Shown here: positions 1 through 8,482 of the stretch, piece by piece | How the letters are laid out: the number at the start of each line of letters is the position of its first letter | Numbering within the stretch: position 1 is the stretch's first letter | DNA from: Nitrosomonas sp. | GTDB taxonomy: Bacteria > Pseudomonadota > Gammaproteobacteria > Burkholderiales > Nitrosomonadaceae | NCBI GenBank assembly: GCA_021582655.1 | Contig: CP091135.1 | Coordinates: 2,194,642-2,258,641 of the forward strand | Length of the DNA: 64,000 nt | Direction: 5' to 3' | Program-made: the position numbers and the translations under genes | The notes under the pieces: generated by a model | Seen by the model: only the letters and a program-made list of their open reading frames with translations | What the model was told of the DNA's origin: nothing | The model's database searches: none

Positions 1-72
1 CAAGCCAGATTATTATTAATTCGTCAAATTAACTGTTTAAGATATGCTATTGAATCATGCAATTACGCAATT

Positions 73-441
73 ATGACAGGTAGTTTTCCTATTGGTACTC
101 AAGAGCTGAGAAATAACAATAGCATTTTTTATCATACAATCGGCAAGCATCGAAAATTGCCGATAAATAATCATGATTTTAGAGAGTTTCACAAAAAAAC
201 TTTTGAATCCGCTGATGACTATAGTATATGGGTAATCACACTGTTAACAGTATGTTTAGCTTTTTTGCCACTTATATACTTATGGAACTCACAACTATAT
301 GCTGATAGAGAGATTGTTGGTGCCATATCTGGCATCGCAGCAGTAATCTTTATAACTGCAGTCATTTTTATTATGAAAAAAGCAGATTCAATGACAAATT
401 ATGCGCTGAATTTTGAAAAGAATGAGGATATTAAAGAATGA
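73..441 (+). CDS. Small two-helix membrane protein of unknown function
   Basis: I do not recognise this 122-residue protein. Residues about 1-50 are polar and rich in Asn, His and Lys. Two hydrophobic helices follow, at roughly 52-71 (core VITLLTVCLAFLPLIYLW) and 80-102 (core GAISGIAAVIFITAVIFIM), with a short charged turn between them and an acidic, lysine-containing tail. The predicted topology is a hairpin with both ends in the cytoplasm. The reading frame is AT-rich compared with the genes from 799 onwards, which suggests a separate origin. No convincing ribosome-binding site precedes the ATG, so the start is uncertain. The two-helix pattern is the main reason to think it is a real gene. 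Confidence 0.55.
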   Translation: MTGSFPIGTQELRNNNSIFYHTIGKHRKLPINNHDFREFHKKTFESADDYSIWVITLLTVCLAFLPLIYLWNSQLYADREIVGAISGIAAVIFITAVIFIMKKADSMTNYALNFEKNEDIKE

Positions 442-798
442 TGCGAATATAGCATGGTGGACTCGGCGCACACGAAAAAATCACACACAACGAAGGAGTC
501 GAATCGCATTTTTCTGTAAATAACCCTGAGATTTCTCACACAACCAGACTCTTTGGATAATTATTGTGGATCTCTGCTCGATGCAACCAATTCCACCGCG
601 TATGCAGGCTTGTAGTTTTGTGTCATCTTTCTTCCCCTTTAAACAGAACGTAATGCGTCCATTCAATGGGAGGCAACCCCGCTCAATCAACGAATCGCCC
701 CCCACTCGATTTTACGATTGAACCGTACCCCGGCTGGTTTTATGCCTACCGGTATGGCAACATAACGGTCAGCTCGTCAATTAGAAAGGAAGCGTATC
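442..798. other. Intergenic stretch without recognisable gene
   Basis: About 360 bases between the small membrane protein and the cysteine-rich secreted protein. Short open frames exist on both strands, but none has a ribosome-binding site together with protein-like composition. The last bases (AAAGGAAG, 786-793) are the ribosome-binding site of the next gene. It may be decayed coding sequence. Confidence 0.5.
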
Positions 799-1170
799 GT
801 GATACCGTCGATCATAAAAGGCATGGTGTTGGTGTTTGGTTTTATCGGGGCGGGGTTCTGGTCTTTTCCGGCATTTGCCGAATGCAGCGGTTGTTTGTGC
901 CCGGGTGATCCCTGCAAGCTTTGCCCGTTGCCCGCGCAAATCGGCGACCCGCCCAAAACGGACGAGCACGAATTATGTGCCAGGATTAGGGCAAAAGTCC
1001 CACCTATCGATGCGCAACCAGGCACCAACGAATATTTTCCCAGCTTGGACAAGTCGGTGATGATTTGCATAAGCGAAGGCGGAGATGTCATCAGAAACCG
1101 GCAGAAACTGGCGGAATTCCCTTCCAGAGTCTATTGCAAGCCGCCCAAGCAACCGAAGATCCAAAATTGA
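799..1170 (+). CDS. Cysteine-rich secreted protein, unknown function
   Basis: A 123-residue protein with a likely signal peptide: a Lys-containing start, a hydrophobic core at about 8-24, and an AFA-type cleavage site before the first cysteine. The mature protein opens with a cluster spaced like CxxCxC then CxxC (ECSGCLCPGDPCKLCP), with three more cysteines further on. This suggests disulfides or metal binding in the periplasm. The start is GTG at 799, preceded by AAAGGAAG at a good distance. It sits 73 bases upstream of an alpha/beta hydrolase on the same strand and may be co-transcribed with it. I do not recognise the family, and the metal-binding idea is inference from cysteine spacing only. 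Confidence 0.55.
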   Translation: MIPSIIKGMVLVFGFIGAGFWSFPAFAECSGCLCPGDPCKLCPLPAQIGDPPKTDEHELCARIRAKVPPIDAQPGTNEYFPSLDKSVMICISEGGDVIRNRQKLAEFPSRVYCKPPKQPKIQN

Positions 1171-1243
1171 ATTCCGGTCTTGTACGATTCCGCGGCGGTG
1201 CGGCGCTTTTGATACCGCCCGCTGACAAACCGGCGCATCAGCG

Positions 1244-2143
1244 ATGATGCTGCGCAACATCGTCCTCTTCGCCACGGCTGTATCAGCGGTCGGTTTAATC
1301 CTCGTATTTTCGGTCGGATCGATACTGACTTCGCCTGCGCCGACCGCGGTGGGTGCCGTTTCTGCGGACATTCCGGTCGAATCGGTCAGTATCTCCGCTG
1401 GCAACCAGCCCGCCGTGCACGGATGGCTGTCCTTTGGAAAACCCGGCGGCGGCGCGGTACTGCTGGCGCACTCGATGCGCAGCAACCGGCTGGAAATGCT
1501 TAGCCGGGCACGCTTCCTGACGCAGCAAGGTTACAGCGTACTGCTCATCGATTTGCAAGCGCATGGAGAAACCGCCGGGGACAAAATCACCTTCGGACTG
1601 AAAGAAGCCGGGAACATCACCACCGCGCTGGCTTTTCTTCGTAAAACCTTTCCCGCCGAACGCATCGGCGCGATCGGCACCTCATTAGGCGCCGCCGCGA
1701 TCGTCCTGGCCAAGCACACGGGAAGACTGGACGCGGTGATACTGGAATCGCTGCACCCCACCATCGAAGAAGCGATTGAGAATCGCTTGAAGCTGCATTT
1801 CGGCGAATACGGCTCGGTGTTATTGCCGCTCATGCTCTGGCAATTATCAGTCAATTTGGATACCGCAATCGACACGCTGAGTCCGATCAAGCATATCGAC
1901 GACCTGAATGCACCGATCTTATTCATTTCGGGAACACACGACCTGCATACCACGCAATCCGAAACCGAACGCCTCCATGCCGCGGCCCGCTCGCCTAAAG
2001 AGCTCTGGATTGTTCCGGGTGCCCGGCATTTCAACATGCACACCTACGCGGGAAAAGCCTACGAGCATTACGTAATCGATTTTTTAGACCAATACTTGCG
2101 CCGGAACCGGATATACGACAGCAACGATTACGGCACGCAATAA
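1244..2143 (+). CDS. Membrane-anchored alpha/beta hydrolase
   Basis: A 299-residue serine hydrolase of the alpha/beta fold. An N-terminal hydrophobic segment (about 5-29) is a signal anchor or signal peptide, so the enzyme probably acts in the periplasm. The nucleophile elbow is G-T-S-L-G in the context IGAIGTSLGAAA (about residues 145-150). The acid is probably the Asp in ISGTHDLHTT and the catalytic His lies in VPGARHFNMH near the C-terminus. The overall layout resembles dienelactone-hydrolase-like or lysophospholipase-like members (Hydrolase_4 or BAAT type). The substrate cannot be read from the sequence. Two adjacent ATG codons open the frame and no strong ribosome-binding site is visible. 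Confidence 0.8.
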   Translation: MMLRNIVLFATAVSAVGLILVFSVGSILTSPAPTAVGAVSADIPVESVSISAGNQPAVHGWLSFGKPGGGAVLLAHSMRSNRLEMLSRARFLTQQGYSVLLIDLQAHGETAGDKITFGLKEAGNITTALAFLRKTFPAERIGAIGTSLGAAAIVLAKHTGRLDAVILESLHPTIEEAIENRLKLHFGEYGSVLLPLMLWQLSVNLDTAIDTLSPIKHIDDLNAPILFISGTHDLHTTQSETERLHAAARSPKELWIVPGARHFNMHTYAGKAYEHYVIDFLDQYLRRNRIYDSNDYGTQ

Positions 2144-2527
2144 CAGTTCAAGCTCGATCATTGACTATAGCAACCAGCCGACCGCCAAAACCATTTGCAG
2201 TCCCTTCTGGAGCGATGATTTTTTCCCGGAAGACAGCCTGATAGCATTCCTGCCAGGTAGTTTTGTGAACCCCCTCCCACACAAAATAAAACAAACCACT
2301 CATCTTGTTCACTTCCACCGGTCTCCACAGTACGGATGCGTATCCGTACGGGCAAACACCCTTGAGCGATTCGATTGTGTTTTATGGTGTTTTGGTGAAA
2401 ACTATCCAGCGGGATTCCTTTGTACCTTTGGTGATGAAGTTTTTCCGCCTTTATCAAATCGAATACCCTTTTTAGCAAGGCACCGGATCACGTCTGAATT
2501 ACTATAAACCTACAAGGAGTTGATGAA
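2144..2527. other. Intergenic stretch, no gene recognised
   Basis: About 380 bases between the hydrolase and the protease-nuclease gene. Composition is mixed and no frame shows protein-like features with a start signal. The end of the stretch carries AAGGAG (2514-2519), the ribosome-binding site of the next gene. No clear terminator was found. Confidence 0.5.
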
Positions 2528-4438
2528 ATGAAACCATCGATCATTGAACTACCCGGTACCAGTAACAGGCTTGCATGTGTGTTGAAATCATCGGAAATGA
2601 AGGATGCGGTAGCTGTCATGGCCAGCCGCAACGAATTGACAAACCTTCGTTCGTTTGAATTTGTAAATACGATTGTCGCCGAGCGCCTGTCGAAACCACT
2701 TCCTAAAAAATCGGAGGCGATATTTTCCGATCGACCGATCACCGAAGCAATCATTCTTGAAAAGATACGCCCGGTATTGCTGGTCCAAAACGGTAAATAC
2801 GCCGTTGCACGCGTTCCCGAGGTGGAAGCGGCGATAGCGCCTCATCGGCACAAATTAGCCCATAAGATCAATGCAGTGGGTCGCATCGAGTTGAGCCAGC
2901 ATGACTCCATGTCCTGGTGTGGCACCGGCTGGTTGCTTGCTGACAACTTAATCGTGACAAACCGGCACGTCGCCGAGTTGTTCGCCCAGGCAAGCGGCCG
3001 GAAATTTCGCTTCCGACTCAACCAGCGCGGACGAATGGTAAGTGCGCGCATCGACTTCCGTGAAGAGCACAATATTGCCGAGAACAACGAATTTGGTATC
3101 GGGGAAGTGCTCTGGATCGCCGAGAACAGTGATGCAGCCCCCGACATGGCGGTACTCAAAGTGCGAAGCTCGGAGGGACTGCCCGAGCCACTGGAAATTG
3201 CTGGCAAGGATGCGATCTCCGATCAATGGATCGGTGTGGTAGGGTATCCAGCGTATGACGATCGTAACGACTCTTCGTTGATGAAACAAATCTTCGAAAA
3301 CATCTTCGAGGTCAAACGCTTCGCACCGGGCCGTATCGTCACGACAGACAAGAACCAGTGGTACTTAACCCACGAAGCAACCACGCTGGGTGGCAACTCC
3401 GGCTCGGCTGTGCTGGATCTGGAGAACGGCAAAGTGGTCGGCCTACACTTCGGCGGTAGCTTTAAAGAAACGAATTACGCGGTGAAAGCTTCAGTACTCA
3501 AGAAAATTATCGCACGCCGATCCTGGATACCTGTTTCGCGGCGGGAACTTGAAATTCAAGACGAAGCCTTTCACGATCGCCGGCGAACTTTGCAGGACAT
3601 GCGGGATCGTGCAGGCTTCGATGCAATGTTTCTTGGTTCAGGAAAATCTGTCATATTGCCGAAAACAGGCTCCAGTCATGATGTTCTGGACGTAGCATTC
3701 GAAAACAACGCGCTGCCCTATACGCATTTCTCAATTGTCATGAGTAAATCGCGACGCCTCGCAATAGTTACGGCGGAAAACATTGACGGGAACCTCAAGA
3801 TCAAGCTTAAACGCAATGATACATGGGGTTACGATCCACGGATCGACAAAAACCTACAAGTGGGACATCAGGATTTCTACGGTCCGCAACCCTTCGACAA
3901 AGGACACCTGGTACGAAGAGAAAACCCCGGATGGGGTACGACTGTAGAAGAAGCGCGCCTGGGTGAAGATGACACGTTCATCTATACCAACGCCGCCCCC
4001 CAAATGCCGGGATTGAACCAAAAAACGTGGCTGTCGCTGGAAGATTACGTACTCGACAATGTTCGCACGCATGGCTTCAAAGCCTGTGTGTTTACGGGTC
4101 CGATTTTCAAGAAAGACGATCCGATTCATGCAGAAGTACAGATCCCGCTAGAATTCTGGAAAGTGATAGTCACACTGGACGCGGAAACCGAAAAGTTGCT
4201 GACCTCGGCATATCTTTTGAGCCAAGAAAGCATTATGCCAACGGAGGGATTTCGATTCGGTCCGTTCAAGACATACCAGATTCCTGTTTCACATATCGAG
4301 AAGGAGGCGGATATTAAATTCTCCAAAACTGTACGTGAAGCAGATGTATTCCATGGCACACCAGCGGAAACTCTCGCTGTATCGATGCGATTTCTGGAAA
4401 TTACCGGACCGGCGGATGTGGTACTGAAGAAAATATAG
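2528..4438 (+). CDS. Trypsin-like serine protease fused to EndoG/Serratia-type nuclease
   Basis: A 636-residue two-enzyme fusion. Residues about 120-330 form a chymotrypsin-fold protease: His147 in TNRHVA, Asp206 in PDMAVLKV and Ser291 in GGNSGSAV make a complete catalytic triad. Residues about 385-620 form a DNA/RNA non-specific endonuclease: the DRGH-type motif is DKGHLVRR (His460 as general base), followed by TNAAPQ (488-492) and Asn497 in LNQKTW, the usual metal ligand. The first 100 residues are a helical region I cannot assign, perhaps an adaptor. There is no signal peptide, so it is probably cytoplasmic. The start has AAGGAG at 2514-2519. A cytoplasmic protease plus a sugar-non-specific nuclease suggests a suicide or anti-phage effector, with the protease perhaps controlling the nuclease. 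That role is inference. Confidence 0.88.
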   Translation: MKPSIIELPGTSNRLACVLKSSEMKDAVAVMASRNELTNLRSFEFVNTIVAERLSKPLPKKSEAIFSDRPITEAIILEKIRPVLLVQNGKYAVARVPEVEAAIAPHRHKLAHKINAVGRIELSQHDSMSWCGTGWLLADNLIVTNRHVAELFAQASGRKFRFRLNQRGRMVSARIDFREEHNIAENNEFGIGEVLWIAENSDAAPDMAVLKVRSSEGLPEPLEIAGKDAISDQWIGVVGYPAYDDRNDSSLMKQIFENIFEVKRFAPGRIVTTDKNQWYLTHEATTLGGNSGSAVLDLENGKVVGLHFGGSFKETNYAVKASVLKKIIARRSWIPVSRRELEIQDEAFHDRRRTLQDMRDRAGFDAMFLGSGKSVILPKTGSSHDVLDVAFENNALPYTHFSIVMSKSRRLAIVTAENIDGNLKIKLKRNDTWGYDPRIDKNLQVGHQDFYGPQPFDKGHLVRRENPGWGTTVEEARLGEDDTFIYTNAAPQMPGLNQKTWLSLEDYVLDNVRTHGFKACVFTGPIFKKDDPIHAEVQIPLEFWKVIVTLDAETEKLLTSAYLLSQESIMPTEGFRFGPFKTYQIPVSHIEKEADIKFSKTVREADVFHGTPAETLAVSMRFLEITGPADVVLKKI

Positions 4439-4772
4439 CGCGCATTTTATAAGGAGCACTCTGGACAAATGAGCATTAATACCCCGTTCATCCGGGGTGC
4501 TCATCCTGCCGAGCGAGCGCATGCGCCGCTTGACCGGATTCTGGCTGCGCCTGCGCATAAATTTGGAACAATAACACGGAATCGGTTGATCCTATCGTAT
4601 CTTCCAGCACCGATTTTTCACTGCAAAGGCATGCTCAGGGCGCTCGAATCCCCACAAATTCGCTCTCCCTATTGAAGCAGCATACATTCCGTGCAAACTC
4701 GATGCCGCCACCCGAACATTGAATCGGCCTTTAACCTTACTGCAGCAGTGCGGCCGGTTTCTCAACCGCTCG
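4439..4772. other. Intergenic stretch between convergent genes
   Basis: About 330 bases between the ends of the protease-nuclease gene and the PhoD-like gene. A stem ACCCCG/CGGGGT (4481-4498) could form but lacks a U-tract. An open frame at 4469-4675 follows AAGGAG at a long spacing, but its product has no domain-like or hydrophobic pattern. I see no convincing gene. Confidence 0.5.
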
Positions 4773-6182
4773 TCAAAAAACAATCCGGTACGGGCTTCCA
4801 AGTTGCGATCCTTTACGCTCAAAAAATGTGACGTCGATATGTTCCGGCGTGATATTCAGTTTGGCAAAATTATCGTCGGAATAAACATCGGTGACAAAAC
4901 TTGCAACAAATTTCTTGCCGCCCTGGACGGTCCGCAGCACGGCACCATGACTGAATTCTCCCCGTTGCATATGCGGATAAGGCCAAAAGAACGAGGAAGA
5001 AACGATTTGATATGCCACCGGTTTGGTTTGTCGCGGTTTTGTGATCTGAGCGACATAAGAACAGTGCACATCCCCTGAAACAAAAACAACCCTGGCGTCC
5101 CGGACGCTTTCAATCGCCTGCAGAATCTGCGCGCGTTGTTCGGGAAACGCCGACCATTTGTCATCCAGCTCATTCTCCACATCGGGTGCAAGCGGCACCG
5201 ATGTCACGATCATTTTTACGCGACTGGAACCATCGGTGATCCAATCGGTCAGCGCTGTCAGTTGCTCCGCTTTCACCATCCGCCGCGTGTCATTCGTCAC
5301 GCAGCGCTCGGTTCGGCAATCCATCACAAACCATTCCGCACAACCGTCACTGAACGTATACCAAAATTTATGCAACGTCCCATCGATCCGCCCCTGCCGA
5401 TCCGCGTCGAAAAGCGGGGAATGGCTGCATTGGTAGATCTGATAGGCATGAATCGCTTTCGGGTAAAGCGTCAGCTTGTCTTTCTCAGTCGCCTTGGCCG
5501 GCCAATTATCTTCAATTTCATGATCGTCGAGAATCATGTAAGTCGGTACTGTCGCCATCAGCTTCCGAATATACTCCTGACCGAAAACCGTACGATAGCG
5601 GCGCAAAAATTCAACCAGCTCGTCATCGGGAGAAACAAACTGTAAATCATCCGCATAAATTTGATCTCCGGTCATCAGTAAGCCATGGAAACGCGCCTGT
5701 TCGTGCTGATTCAAGATACTCCTAAAAACCTTATCACCACGATCGTCAAAAATTTCACCCAGGAACGTTTTCAGTAAATAGCGGCAGGAACCGACCGCAT
5801 AGGTGCGGGCTGCGGCACCATCGTCGGTACCCGATTGAAAGCTGTAGATGTTTTCCGGCCACACCAGCTGCGAATCCGCGATGGAAGACAGTTTTTCCAG
5901 CTCGGCATCGATTAATAACCAACCAACCTGATATTCATACAGCGTATCCGCTTCGAGAGTAGCGATACGCAACACGCACGTCATGTCAAAATTGGGTGAC
6001 ATTTTATTGAATAACGGATTCGACCAAGCCCCCTCGCCCTTTTTACGATACCTCAACACGCCGAAACAACGCCGGTACGATGATTCACCGGTCGCCTCAA
6101 ATTTACCTCTGAACCATATTCTGGATTGGTTGGCCGTCGTATAGCCGACAATAGGGCCAAGGGTGGGTTTACTCAGTTGCAT
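4773..6182 (-). CDS. PhoD-like metallophosphatase without export signal
   Basis: A 469-residue PhoD-family phosphatase. An N-terminal beta-rich domain (about 1-110, including GYTTANQSRIWFRG) resembles the PhoD N-terminal region. The metallophosphatase core follows: GSCRYLLKTF (the PhoD Cys), LLMTGDQIYADD, MILDDHEIEDNW, and VFVSGDVHCSYVAQI near the C-terminus provide the Asp, His and Asn metal ligands. Classic PhoD is a Tat-exported phosphodiesterase, but here the protein starts directly at the core (MQLSKPTLGP) with no twin-arginine or signal sequence, so it is probably cytoplasmic. GGAG lies 7 bases before the ATG. It converges on the protease-nuclease gene. Substrate unknown; a phosphodiester or nucleotide is possible. 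Confidence 0.85.
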   Translation of the reverse strand: MQLSKPTLGPIVGYTTANQSRIWFRGKFEATGESSYRRCFGVLRYRKKGEGAWSNPLFNKMSPNFDMTCVLRIATLEADTLYEYQVGWLLIDAELEKLSSIADSQLVWPENIYSFQSGTDDGAAARTYAVGSCRYLLKTFLGEIFDDRGDKVFRSILNQHEQARFHGLLMTGDQIYADDLQFVSPDDELVEFLRRYRTVFGQEYIRKLMATVPTYMILDDHEIEDNWPAKATEKDKLTLYPKAIHAYQIYQCSHSPLFDADRQGRIDGTLHKFWYTFSDGCAEWFVMDCRTERCVTNDTRRMVKAEQLTALTDWITDGSSRVKMIVTSVPLAPDVENELDDKWSAFPEQRAQILQAIESVRDARVVFVSGDVHCSYVAQITKPRQTKPVAYQIVSSSFFWPYPHMQRGEFSHGAVLRTVQGGKKFVASFVTDVYSDDNFAKLNITPEHIDVTFFERKGSQLGSPYRIVF

Positions 6183-6365
6183 AGCGTTTCTCCATGTTTA
6201 TACCGACGATGCACTCATCAATCATCCTCAATTACACAGCCCGCTTACTAATGGTCCGACCGAATCGAGGCATCACATTTTGTAACGGATTGCACGTATG
6301 CGCAATCCGTTCGGGCGAAAAAACCGTTGTCAGGAAGAAATGGAGGAAAGCGTAAACTTATACTC

Positions 6366-6413
6366 GGAAAGCGTTGATTAATCAGCTGCACGGACGAATC
6401 GCTTCGTTGCAGA
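6366..6413 (-). repeat. Partial copy of the MITE-like repeat family
   Basis: The stretch GGAAAGCGTTGATTAATC, followed by a segment containing GAATCGCTTCGTTGC, matches the reverse complement of the right end of the copy at 63735-63874. Only about 50 bases are preserved, so this is one end of an element in the opposite orientation. Confidence 0.6.
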
Positions 6414-6443
6414 ATGATGCACCGCGTCGCCTAATATTTATTG

Positions 6444-6534
6444 ATTGCACCTTCCGTGCACTTCACGTTCCATCCCTTTCGCCGAATGAATCAATGTTTT
6501 CCTCAGTTACCTGAACACTTCAGGCTTGTTTTTT
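6444..6534 (+). ncRNA. Possible small RNA ending at an orphan terminator
   Basis: No plus-strand protein gene lies upstream, yet a good intrinsic terminator stands at 6510-6534. Just before it is a second stem, TGCAC/GTGCA (about 6446-6460). A possible promoter is TTGCAG (6407-6412) and TAATAT (6432-6437), with a 19-base spacer that is longer than ideal. This would give a transcript of about 90 bases. The RNA is inferred only from these signals. Confidence 0.3.
6510..6534 (+). terminator. Intrinsic terminator CCTGAA/TTCAGG with U-tract
   Basis: A perfect 6-bp stem CCTGAA-CAC-TTCAGG followed by CTTGTTTTTT. The T-run is only on the plus strand, so it does not belong to the minus-strand PhoD-like gene. 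It either ends a small RNA or insulates the glycine riboswitch from upstream transcription. Confidence 0.6.
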
Positions 6535-6672
6535 AATACAAAATGGAAGCTTTATGGATTGTTTGCGTTTACACATCAACCACTTCCGATTTATTGCAAA
6601 ATTTAGCGCCACAGCTTGTATTAACCCTTGTTACTCAGGTATAGTTCGCACTTTGCCATATACAATCCAAGC

Positions 6673-6866
6673 AGAAGAGCGCGCTGTTGACCGGCGCCGC
6701 CGAAGGCGTAACCTCCCCGGAATCGCTCAGGCACGGATAAGTTTCCCTTATTCCTTAAGAACTGCTTGCGACAGGCAATCTGGAGAGTGCCGGAAACCGA
6801 TTCCGGCCACCGAAGGGGCACACGGATTCAAATCTGTCAATCTCTCAGGTAAAAAGGACAGAGGGG
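6673..6866 (+). promoter_or_regulatory. Tandem glycine riboswitch
   Basis: Two glycine aptamers in series. The first (about 6673-6740) has GAAGAGCGCGC, CCGCCGAAGGCGTAACC and CGCTCAGGCACGGAT. The second (about 6780-6866) has GGAGAG, CCACCGAAGGGGCACAC and CTCTCAGGTAAAAAGGACAGA, nearly the family consensus. It ends about 50 bases before the gcvT start. Glycine binding is known to turn on gcv operons in many bacteria. An overlapping intrinsic terminator is not obvious, so control may be translational, through the ribosome-binding site at 6903-6907. Confidence 0.93.
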
Positions 6867-6914
6867 CGCAAAGTCATTTACGTTTGAATGGCTGATTATT
6901 TTGGGAGAAAAACC

Positions 6915-8006
6915 GTGCTGAAAATGACCCCCCTCAATCAAACCCACCGCGATATGAACGCCAAGATGGTTGACTTTGGCGGTTGGGATATGCCGTTACA
7001 TTACGGCTCACAACTGGATGAACATCACAAAGTCCGCCAGGATGCAGGCATGTTCGATGTATCGCACATGCTGCCGGTGGATATCAAAGGCGATGATGTG
7101 CGCGGCTTCCTACGTCGATTGGTCGCCAACAATGTTGATAAACTGACACTGCCTGGTAAAGCGCTCTATTCCTGCATGCTGACCCCGCAAGGCGGCATCA
7201 TCGACGACCTCATCATCTATTTTTTGTCGGAAACTTGGTTCCGCATCGTTGTCAACGCGGGCACCGCCGATAAGGATTTGGCCTGGATGCTGCAACAGCG
7301 CGACACATCGGCACCGCACCTGGAAATAACGCCGCGCCGCGATCTGGCGATGATTGCTGTGCAAGGACCGAACGCGCGCGCCAAAGTATGGCAAGTGGTC
7401 TCCGGTTCACAGGCTGCGACTGAAGCGCTAAAGCCGTTTCAATCGGCAGTCGTGGAACAATACTTCATCGCCCGCACCGGCTATACCGGCGAAGACGGCT
7501 TTGAAATCATGCTGCCCGCCACCGACGCGCCGACGTTCTGGAAGGCATTGCATGCCGCCGGTGTCGCACCGGCCGGACTTGGCGCCCGCGATACGCTGCG
7601 CCTGGAAGCCGGTATGAATTTGTACGGACAGGATATGGACGAAAGCAAACATCCGATGGAATCTGGATTGGCTTGGACAGTCGATCTGAAATCCGAGCGC
7701 GACTTTATCGGCAAGCAGGCGCTGCTAAACGCGGACATCACGCCGCAATTGGTCGGCCTGGTATTGATCGATCGCGGTGTACTGCGCAGCCATCAGGAGG
7801 TTGTCGGATTGAAAGACGGCATTGAATACAAAGGTGAGATCACCAGCGGCGGTTTCTCGCCGACAATGAATCAATCGATTGCGTTGGCACGCATTCCGGC
7901 GCAAATCGCAATCGATGACGAAGTGAACGTCTTAGTGCGCGATAAGAAATTGCGCGCCAAAGTAGTAAAATATCCGTTCGTGCGTAACGGCAAGGTCTTG
8001 GTATAA
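6915..8006 (+). CDS. gcvT: Glycine cleavage system T protein (aminomethyltransferase)
   Basis: T-protein moves the methylene carbon of glycine from the lipoyl arm of H-protein to tetrahydrofolate, releasing ammonia. The protein begins with the family pattern [20 protein letters not shown] and contains [29 protein letters not shown] and the C-terminal [20 protein letters not shown] chose the GTG at 6915 (363 residues) because GGGAG lies 7 bases upstream and the family pattern begins there. An in-frame ATG exists at 6888 but adds nine non-conserved residues. It is the first gene of gcvT-gcvH-gcvPA-tpx-gcvPB, under the tandem glycine riboswitch. Confidence 0.96.
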   Translation: MLKMTPLNQTHRDMNAKMVDFGGWDMPLHYGSQLDEHHKVRQDAGMFDVSHMLPVDIKGDDVRGFLRRLVANNVDKLTLPGKALYSCMLTPQGGIIDDLIIYFLSETWFRIVVNAGTADKDLAWMLQQRDTSAPHLEITPRRDLAMIAVQGPNARAKVWQVVSGSQAATEALKPFQSAVVEQYFIARTGYTGEDGFEIMLPATDAPTFWKALHAAGVAPAGLGARDTLRLEAGMNLYGQDMDESKHPMESGLAWTVDLKSERDFIGKQALLNADITPQLVGLVLIDRGVLRSHQEVVGLKDGIEYKGEITSGGFSPTMNQSIALARIPAQIAIDDEVNVLVRDKKLRAKVVKYPFVRNGKVLV

Positions 8007-8040
8007 AATAACAACTCATAATTTAATCTGGAGCGAACTG

Positions 8041-8430
8041 ATGAGCATTCCAACCAATTTGAAATATAGTAAGTCCCATGAGTGGGTAAAATCTGAAAGC
8101 GATGGTACCGTCACTATCGGAATTTCCCATCACGCACAAGAGTTGCTCGGCGACATGGTGTTTATTGAATTGCCGGAAGTCGGCCGGCAATTGTCACAAA
8201 AAGAAGAATGCGCCGTGGCGGAATCGGTTAAAGCGGCTGCGGATGTATACGCGCCGATTTCCGGTGAAGTGATCGCGGTAAACGCACCGCTCGTCGATGA
8301 GCCCGGCAAAATTAACGAGGACGCCTATTCCGCCTGGCTGTTTAAAATGAAGCCAAGCAATCCGTCGGAAATCGACGCCCTACTCGACGCAACCGCTTAC
8401 GCCGAGCTGGTAGCAAGCGAAAGCCATTGA
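8041..8430 (+). CDS. gcvH: Glycine cleavage system H protein
   Basis: A 129-residue lipoyl carrier that shuttles the aminomethyl group between P-, T- and L-proteins. The lipoylated lysine is in [15 protein letters not shown] (about residue 64). The family start SHEWVK and the C-terminal W(L/M)FKMKPSNP pattern are present, and length is normal. CTGGAG precedes the ATG at a suitable distance. It is 34 bases after gcvT and in the same operon. The lipoamide dehydrogenase (L-protein) is not in this operon and is presumably shared with other complexes. Confidence 0.97.
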   Translation: MSIPTNLKYSKSHEWVKSESDGTVTIGISHHAQELLGDMVFIELPEVGRQLSQKEECAVAESVKAAADVYAPISGEVIAVNAPLVDEPGKINEDAYSAWLFKMKPSNPSEIDALLDATAYAELVASESH

Positions 8431-8482
8431 TATTGTTGCTTCGTGCTTTAATTTCCATTACTTTAAGTTTTAACGATCAATC

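Noticed and set aside
4469-4675. 68-codon frame after AAGGAG
   Set aside because: Spacing to the ribosome-binding site is too long and the product looks random. It may be a remnant but cannot be supported.
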